DNA of 22,985 bases from contig BJOX01000166.1 in NCBI GenBank assembly GCA_009731375.1, positions 22,582-45,566 of the forward strand, read 5' to 3'. Made by a program: the position numbers and the translations under genes. This DNA comes from Paulinella micropora (taxonomy: Eukaryota; Cercozoa; Imbricatea; Euglyphida). Shown one piece after another: positions 8,518-22,985 of this stretch (positions are counted from its first letter, which is position 1; the number at the start of each line of letters is the position of its first letter). Below the pieces are notes generated by a model, which ran no database searches, had not been told where the DNA came from, and worked only from the letters and a program-made list of their open reading frames with translations.

Positions 8518-8591
8518 ACTACTTCAACTTAATAACAGCGAAAGTTTTGTTAGGTCTACTACTTAATAACAGCGAAAAATTTATTAGGTCT
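8518..8591. repeat. Imperfect tandem duplication of 40/34 bp
   Basis: 8518-8557 and 8558-8591 share ACTACTT...AATAACAGCGAAA and TTAGGTCT; the second copy lacks CAACTT and has a few substitutions. Confidence 0.85.
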
Positions 8592-9479
8592 GACCAGAAG
8601 AAACATTCAAGCCATATCAGAAATCCCATACTCGCCCCGGCCCTGGCGACAGGCTGTCCGGATACATCAACAAAACAGATCAGACAATCAAAGTCAAATA
8701 TGATCCAAATACATCAACGTACCAATTGAATGGACAACAAACATTGCAGAACCTAACTTCGCTTCAAACGACAAACACAAAATGTACGACAAAGCATTAG
8801 CAATTACCAGATGTATATGCACGTAGTTACTATCCACTTGCTTAACCTTAAGCCAAGCACCAAGCAACAGATAAAGTCGAAAGTTAATTACGTACTACAA
8901 CAACTTATGATAAGTGTGGATAATCTGAACATCACCGCATGAAACCCAACAGGTAAAAGAAAATCAATGACGCCATGCATATGTATGCAAATCACCAATC
9001 ATATGAAATAAAGGCTGAACACACGCTCACACACATAAAACGCTACCAATCAACGGTAAATTAGGACACGAGCAAAAGACACTGCCCTGAGGTCCGACTA
9101 AAAGAGCAGTAAAAATAAAAGTAATAAAGGGAAATCGCTGTCCACATTGAATTTGACGCGTGACCCGCCCCGGAGGGCGACCCACCGTCCAGCTTTACAG
9201 GGAACTCCCCCTGCCCCGCCGCCCAGCTCCATGATTCAACGCTCATGATCATTTCCAAAACTTAGCGTCCAAAAAGCTCGCCACCGCGCCGCCATCTGCC
9301 CAGTGTGGCACCTTTCCGCGTAGCGACATTAGATCAACAGCGAAGCTCCACCGTCCTCCCGCGCCTACCCGGCGCGACACATTGCTAGGTCATAACGACC
9401 AACGTTAACTCCTGGCCTACATCGGCCACCACTGTCTACAAACATACGCCTAATGCCTCGGCCCGCGGCCAATTGCTAC

Positions 9480-9995
9480 AGAACATCCGGCCGACCAGCA
9501 ACATCACGTGCACCAAACGCCATGTGCTCATCATACTGCCCTTACCCTCCGCTGACAATCGAATAGGAAATCTAAGCAACCCCCCCCCTGATGGAGGGAG
9601 AAGAAAGACGTCCGTCGCGCTCCAACCATCACAAAGCAGAAAAGGTTCCACCACCCCGGACGAAGGGCCTGCCCCCGGGGCCCCACCGAAACGACGACAA
9701 CAAACTGCACACCTCCAACTGCACCATGGCAGAGACACTCAACAACCGGAAGCAAATTAAGTCCAGAGCAGGGTCCACACCGTGCACCAAGTCAAATAAC
9801 CTAAAGGACCAACCACCAAAGATCGGGTCTAACTAGCGGCAATGTCGCAACCCGTTCCACCCGCGGCTCCACGCTGCCGCACAAGCCTTCCATCCGGGCA
9901 CACTGATCCAGAACATCGGGCCTACCGGCCAAACCGTAAAAGCGAAACGCTACCCGAAATCCATGGATTCATGCCCTTCCCCTTTGCTGACAATC
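9480..9995. repeat. Diverged direct repeat, two copies about 430 bp apart
   Basis: About 85 bases from 9480 (AGAACATCCGGCCGACC ... CCGCTGACAATCG) resemble those from 9911 (AGAACATCGGGCCTACC ... TTGCTGACAATCC). They suggest an old internal duplication in element 2. Confidence 0.55.
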
Positions 9996-10542
9996 CGGCG
10001 GTATGCCGCCGACTCCATACAAACAACGCAGGTACCAAAATAGCCACCCCGCAAAGTGAGGGAGAGTAATGACTGCCACAGGTTCCACATTGCCGGAAGA
10101 ATAGGCCGCGCCAAAACCGAACCGAAGGCACAAGCACGCCAAAGCAGCAAAAATGTCCAATTGCCAAATGTCCGTGGCCTTCAACCCCCCCTTCATGAAT
10201 GAATGAGGAGAAAAACAACTGCCGCCGAAAGCGACTCCAACCGTTTCACTGCAGACAACAGACGTCGCAAACAAGAACGTCCACCATGCCCCACAACCGG
10301 GGCCACCACCACCTGTTGAAAACGACGCAGATGGAAACCACCGCAGACGAACCAAAACAAAGTAGCGGTGTCTGGCGCCATCCTCCCCCACGCTCGCTGC
10401 GGAGCTCCCACGGTTCTAAGGCTCACACCACAACATGCACATCAGGTGCAACATTTGTCTCGCCTAGAACTGCAAACTGAAGAGCGAACTCCATCACCCG
10501 ACAACAAAGATAAAGAACGAGGAGGAGAGGCGGCCTGATTTG

Positions 10543-10565
10543 GGGTCTGTCACGAAGACAGACCC
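10543..10565. other. Perfect 9-bp hairpin GGGTCTGTC/GACAGACCC, copy 1
   Basis: GGGTCTGTC (10543-10551), loop ACGAA, GACAGACCC (10557-10565), then ACCGTTG. A second copy with a different loop lies at 11642. Confidence 0.9.
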
Positions 10566-11641
10566 ACCGTTGAACCTTGCCATCGTTGCCGCTGCTCCGC
10601 GCCGAAGCCACGCAGCCGACAACTCCACCGAAATAACCACTAAAGAGAATGAAACTGAAGCATTTCAATCCGCCCACCGATGGGCTCAAAGTCCACGCGC
10701 TAACCAAAGTAAATTGTCTGCCAAGCCAATATGGCAAATATGTCCGAAACCAACAAGCGTGCCACAAGAATAGCCCGACAAGGAGCTGAAAGTCACTATG
10801 CACAAATGATTGCGCAAGACCAGTCCAAACCACGCCGACGAGCGTGCACACTAACCAAAAGTCCACTCTCGGCCCTAGTCCAACCATCCGGGCCGAAACC
10901 AAAGCAATCACTGAAATAAACCAAACCTTCCTAGTCTCAGAGAAAGGGAAAAGCTGCCGAAAAGTCATCCACATGAAAAGCAGGCCTGACAGCCACCAAA
11001 GTCCGAACTGGTAAACAAAGTTCGAAACTGAAACAAAACTGTCCTCACTGGTGCTCGACACCCCGTTAAAGACGACGAAACCAAAATGTCGAATCGGTTT
11101 GCTCCAAAACTGACCAGCAAACATTTCCACAGAAAACGAAAGTCCGACATCTCCAAGTCCCACTACTGGGCTGTGTCCCCTTCATACCCAAAAGGTCCAA
11201 TGTTAGGTGTCTGTCCTTAACTTACTCGCTATGATACGTATTTGTTGGTACGGAGAGGGGGCGATAGGGTACCAAACCTGCCGCTCCTCCCCCACATGGC
11301 AAGCAACGAGTGAACTACATCAAGCTCAGGCCCGCTTTCCTCAAAGCGAACCAGCCAACAAAAGATGGGTAAGGGGAAAAGGAAGGGATGTGAAGGAGGA
11401 AAAGAAAACGAGGCCCCAATGCCTCACCAACCGACGGCAGACGCACCAAGGTTGCTCCCCCCCCTTCACGCGAAGCTCAGGTCCGACCCATGCGGTACCA
11501 CCGACTCTCGCCAGACCATCAGAAGAAAGTGCTCGCACATCACAGTCAAACAATCAATGAGTAAAGAAACAAAATTCCATGTCATCTTCCAACCCAAGGA
11601 GAAAGAGGGAAGGAAGGAAAGGAAAGAAAGACTGACCATTG

Positions 11642-11665
11642 GGGTCTGTCAGGAAAGACAGACCC
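11642..11665. other. Perfect 9-bp hairpin GGGTCTGTC/GACAGACCC, copy 2
   Basis: GGGTCTGTC (11642-11650), loop AGGAAA, GACAGACCC (11657-11665), then ACCGATG. The stem is identical to copy 1 although the loop differs in sequence and length. Confidence 0.9.
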
Positions 11666-11980
11666 ACCGATGGTGCAGCGCCATGAGCTCACCAGCTCCT
11701 TGCCCAAACGCTGCCCACGCGAAGACCCAAAGCCGCAACCCAAAACGTCGAAGAAAACAAGACCGAAGACAAGTCTCAGTGACACAACAAAGCCGAGGAA
11801 GGGGAAAAAGTCTCAAAGTGAACTCCACAACGAGAAAGCATAGACAGCCGTAACAACAAAGAATGTGCCATCAACTAATGTCAAAACCAAGAGACTCACG
11901 AGAGCATTACAGAATAAAAATTAGCTCACCATCCACCATAATGCCAAGTATGTGTCTGTGTGTGTCAGTGTCTCAATGAA

Positions 11981-11996
11981 CACTCCCCCTCAAACT
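11981..11996 (-). promoter_or_regulatory. Second PPT-like motif in element 2
   Basis: The minus strand reads AGTTTGAGGGGGAGTG and then TTCATTGAGACACTGACAC, which resembles a Copia PPT followed by an LTR start. No matching second LTR was found. It may be an internal (central) PPT or the relic of a nested element. Confidence 0.35.
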
Positions 11997-12892
11997 GATA
12001 AGAGATATATAAAGGATGCACACAGAATGGGGTCGGGAGTAAAAGGAACAACTCGCTGACACCACACACAAAGGCTAGCCCACACACCGGGCAATCAAAG
12101 TCATAACAGCTGCATGAGCACCGCTCAACACCTGAAAAATGTCCCGTAAAACACGGTGAAATTGGCTCATGTTTTTCCAGCCATGATGACTGTTCTACCT
12201 ATGTCTATCTCAACCTGTGCTCTCACTCTCTCTCTCTCTCTCTCTCTCTCGCCATCTCAAAATTATATGGAGTGGGCTGTGGGCTACCACATGAGCCCCT
12301 GGCCTCTTGCTTAAAATCTTAACGCCCTTGGCTCTTTACACACGCAATACACTAACATACCTTGTAACTAAAACGTGTGTATGGTTGGACCATAAATGTA
12401 AGCCTTAAGCCTCTTGTCATTGTCCCTCGACTCTTACAATACTATAGAAAACAAAACATCGCCACCTAAAGAGCAACATAAACTAGCACGCAACTAGACA
12501 AGAAACAAGGGGAGAAACATGTCTGTTAAACCGCCCCACAAAGCGTGCAATAGAGTCAATGGGTGTGTGAGCAAAATATACATGGAGAAGAGAAGCTGCG
12601 GCAAACAACTCCAGCCGGCCCTCACACTACTCTCCAATCGTCCTGCCTCAAAAAACTGACAAAAGAAAGTCCAATGTCAACCAGCACACCACCCCACCCC
12701 AAGTCTAGGAGCTCAAACTATGCTCCACACCAGTCTGAAAAGTATGCACAAACAAAAGTCAAATATATGTTCCAGTGCTAGCTCACACTGCTGCTGCACT
12801 TCACAACTATCCCCGTAAGGCAACCACCAACCATACTGCATACTGAACATAAATGGTGAGGGAAAGAGGTAGCACTACCCCCCCCCCCCCTA

Positions 12893-13014
12893 CTAAAGGA
12901 AAAGTCTCTGGGTTCTCCATATCTAGCTCAACAGCCTCAGGTGCCTCCCCATCCCTAAAGGGAAAAAGTGTCCGGGTTCGCCATATCTAGCTCAACAGCC
13001 TCAGGTGCCTCCCC
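12893..13014. repeat. Direct duplication of about 60 bp
   Basis: 12893-12950 and 12955-13014 are near-identical; the last 34 bases (beginning CCATATCTAGCTCAACAGCC) are identical in both. It begins just after the C13 run. Confidence 0.92.
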
Positions 13015-13849
13015 GTGTGAAAGTCTTCCAAACTCATGCTCTCGTCAGAGCAAACAAACTTGGGGGTAAATAAAGTTAATCCCTCCAACACATTACATGT
13101 GCGGAACATAATTCCCACACACCCTACTTCGCGATCTTGTAGGCTTGGCCCCCGTTTTCGGGCACTTTCCGGGTCGGTGTCTGACAAACAAACTAAAAGA
13201 GGTAGCAAGCCCCTACCCAACCATAGACCTTCAGCCCCCGAGACGGTGCACTCAGAACAGGCTTCTACAAAGACCTATGCCCTCTAGTCTAATCACGTAC
13301 CAGGCTTGCCGCGTACTGACTTAACACAAGAAGGTCTTCCACTAACTGCTACTGTACACTACAGCACAGTGCAGGGAATTGTCCTGTTTGTGTCTTGTCC
13401 TGTTCCTGTTCTTCCAATCAAATCTCATATGTACCGACATACCAAAACAGTCTGCCACTTTTAGAAAAGGTCTTCTAGAATCTTATTACGCATGATCGAC
13501 CACCACGAGTGACAGAAAACGCCGGGAGGACAAAGACGAGGCAAAAACAGCTCCAACCGAAGACTCAGGCCACTGGAAGACCCTCTGTCCAGCACAAAGC
13601 CACACCTTCGAATTTTCCTTCCAGCTCTGCCAAAACAAAACAGAAAAACTCCGCAGCAACCAAACAGGTCTTGCTGCCAACTTGACTTCTGCTGTGCCTC
13701 TTGGGCAGAGACACAGACCGATGTGCAGTGGCCCTTCTGGCAGACGCAAGCTCTGACTTTCGAAGCCACGTCACCGTGCCACTGCAGACTACTTCTCGTT
13801 TCCCTACCCTCTCCTTCCGTTAGGCTCCTCGCAGGGGACGCACTAACAA

Positions 13850-13861
13850 GGCTCATAACCC
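13850..13861 (-). promoter_or_regulatory. Primer binding site of element 2, initiator tRNA-Met half-molecule type
   Basis: The minus strand GGGTTATGAGCC directly follows the 5' LTR end. Its complement GGCTCATAACCC is the anticodon arm (CAU anticodon) of initiator tRNA-Met. Drosophila copia is known to prime from a cleaved initiator tRNA-Met half using the same arm, unlike elements that pair with the tRNA 3' end. Confidence 0.75.
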
Positions 13862-14157
13862 GTTGGGAAAAATGAAGGTCCGGGTAGGGAAACTAGCCTG
13901 TTAACCGGAGGCTCCGGGATCCCAGTGGTCTACTACCATTTTACTGAGTCACACTGAGATTCAAAAGAATTAAAAAGGAAACCAACCTCACCAAATTGGT
14001 AATATATGAACATAAAGGCAATTCGCCACCAGTACCAGAAAATATGGTAATACAGGAATAATTACTAAGTATTAAGCCTACGGTACACAGGAGAGTGAAG
14101 CTACCGTGACTATACGGTTATGCTGTAGTGGACTAGGATCTAATTAACTTTTCCAAT
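13862..14157 (-). mobile_element. Element 2, 5' LTR
   Basis: 296 bp. In sense orientation it begins ATTGGAAAAGTTAATTAGA (cf. element 1, ATTGGACAATTAATTAGA) and ends TTTTCCCAAC. It presumably holds the promoter; I cannot point to a clear TATA element. Confidence 0.88.
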
Positions 14158-14164
14158 TCTTAAC
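14158..14164. repeat. Target site duplication, right copy (TCTTAAC)
   Basis: Direct repeat of 8104-8110, abutting the right LTR. Confidence 0.7.
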
Positions 14165-14735
14165 GCCTAGCGGTCAGAAAAACCGTGACGGCAGCAGGTC
14201 AGAACAAACTCTGACCTGACCGCATCACAATTAATATCACCCGTCGCCAGCCTGTAATCACAGTCCGCAGTCGTGGTCCAGCTACTTTTGCCGATACAAG
14301 TTGGTATTACCGCTGGAACTCTATGGTTTCCTTGTTATTTTTCCACGGAGGCTGAACGACTTTGTTATTCTAGTCACGTAGTAAAATATCGGCGTTTTTT
14401 TCCCACCACCTTGCGGCCGCCAGATCCTTGGCTACTCCGAGTCCGCCACCAGCAATCAAGTTTACGAAGTCACTGCCATCATTTTCCTTTTTACGCAAGC
14501 ACTGTTTCAATAAAATACTTGCCACTCATAGGTCTGCTGAGTGGGAAAACGAAGAGAAAGAATGGAAGATTAATTAAGAGGCTCTCCTGACCATGCAGAC
14601 ACGAATCACTGTAACCGTTAGGTTCATATGGAAATAGGTGCTAATTGTCCGATTGGGGACTCAGCCACATAAACTGGCTAGAGCTTCCGGTCAGCATCTT
14701 TCTCCTCTAATTACGAAAGTCAAATAAATAGGAAG
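14165..14735. other. Unique DNA between element 2 and the EF-G-like gene
   Basis: No convincing gene. AGGTCAGA (14196-14203) and TCTGACCT (14210-14217) form an 8-bp hairpin. The segment 14165-14225 resembles, in inverted orientation, the sequence at 7983-8035 on the other side of element 2 (shared CGGTCAGAAAAAC and GGTCAG motifs). Confidence 0.5.
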
Positions 14736-14741
14736 TTTATT
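14736..14741 (-). terminator. Candidate poly(A) signal AATAAA of the EF-G-like gene
   Basis: AATAAA on the minus strand, about 65 bases after the TGA stop at 14806-14804. Spacing and strand fit a short 3' UTR. No transcript evidence is available here. Confidence 0.5.
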
Positions 14742-14803
14742 CTTGGGGGTGACTCTGCGTAATAAATAATGCAAGTCAACTGCTGCTGAATGGGATGCAT
14801 CAG

Positions 14804-22917
<8,114 letters not shown>

Positions 22918-22985
22918 CTCCACCCCCCCGTGTCAGTCTCTCGCCTGATGATCGGGGCCACCGATGGAGCTCCTGAGGGCAAGAC

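Larger units (their letters stand above)
8392..13849 (-). other. Interior of element 2: no recognisable genes, GT-rich sense strand
   Basis: The plus strand is rich in A and C and poor in T (most clearly 9400-12000), so the element's sense strand is G/T-rich. The longest open frame (11163-10423, minus, 246 codons) is Phe/Trp/Val/Leu-rich with no known motif and looks like a composition artefact. A 131-codon minus frame (13856-13461) starts at the ATG inside the PBS, also without motifs. The interior holds several local repeats and hairpins listed separately, a (CT) run at 12226-12250 and a C13 run at 12878-12890. I see no RT, integrase or gag signature on either strand. Confidence 0.7.
8111..14157 (-). 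mobile_element. Non-autonomous Copia-like LTR element (element 2), 6.05 kb
   Basis: Two direct LTRs (8111-8375 and 13862-14157) flank a 5.5-kb interior. Read on the minus strand, the order is 5' LTR (right), PBS at 13861-13850 complementary to the initiator tRNA-Met anticodon arm, interior, PPT at 8391-8376, 3' LTR (left). TCTTAAC occurs on both sides as a target duplication. The LTRs differ at roughly seven positions plus two or three indels by eye, so the insertion is not very recent. The interior has no recognisable gag, RT or integrase, so it resembles a LARD-type passenger that borrows the enzymes of a relative, most simply an element 1-like copy. Confidence 0.85.

Noticed and set aside
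9061-10480. Several 60-140 codon frames on both strands
   Set aside because: Overlapping frames in all directions, no conserved motif, and diverged internal duplications; consistent with non-coding retroelement interior.
10423-11163. 246-codon minus-strand frame rich in Phe, Trp, Val and Leu, resembling a membrane protein
   Set aside because: The sense strand is G/T-rich, which yields such codons by chance; there is no motif, no family resemblance and no regular membrane-segment pattern.
13850-13861. Part of a tRNA-Met gene
   Set aside because: Only the 12-base anticodon arm matches, and there is no acceptor, D or T arm; its position next to the LTR explains it as a PBS.
14273-14590. 105-codon plus-strand frame
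   Set aside because: No motif, no coding bias that I can see, and it lies in unique DNA downstream of the opposite-strand gene; likely chance.

Overview
The window is nuclear DNA of a eukaryote, probably a protist or alga. It has GT-AG introns, Copia-type LTR retrotransposons and massive microsatellites, and no prokaryotic gene organisation. I cannot name the species; the tiny exons, repeat-filled introns and long Copia elements would fit a chromerid- or dinoflagellate-like alga, but that is a guess.

Region 1 (1 to about 8110, + strand): the body and 3' end of a Ty1/Copia-type retrotransposon. The order is gag (two CCCH fingers, then two zinc knuckles), a post-gag zinc-binding-like domain, an acidic/Pro-rich linker, aspartic protease, integrase, reverse transcriptase, RNase H, polypurine tract (PPT, 7547-7556) and the start of the 3' LTR (7557). 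The catalytic motifs are readable, but the copy is dead. The reading frame changes about a dozen times, one change being caused by an exact 35-bp tandem duplication in the RT domain, and there are in-frame stops at 1544 and 7013.

Region 2 (8111-14157, - strand): a second LTR element with LTRs of 265 and 296 bp and a 7-bp target duplication. Its PBS matches the anticodon arm of initiator tRNA-Met, as in Drosophila copia. Its PPT/LTR junction is nearly identical to that of element 1. Its 5.5-kb interior has no recognisable gag or pol and a strong strand bias, so it looks like a non-autonomous relative of element 1.

Region 3 (14158 to 22985, - strand): the 3' part of a gene for an EF-G-like translational GTPase, closest by eye to mitochondrial EF-G2 (ribosome recycling). 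I assembled 16 exons (22917 down to the stop at 14804) of 13-120 bp. All junctions are GT-AG, all phases are compatible, and together they give 879 nt (292 codons plus stop) covering the end of domain III and domains IV and V. The introns are almost pure microsatellite: GATA, ATGT, a 2.4-kb hexamer array and a 580-bp polypurine tract.

The most remarkable feature is that at least five exons have extra, usually truncated copies in the intron just downstream. Each copy keeps the 3' (donor-side) end of the exon, most often with its 5' splice site, never with the acceptor, and each is embedded in microsatellite. I know of no description of such donor-side exon-end arrays. A poly(A) signal follows the stop codon at 14736-14741.
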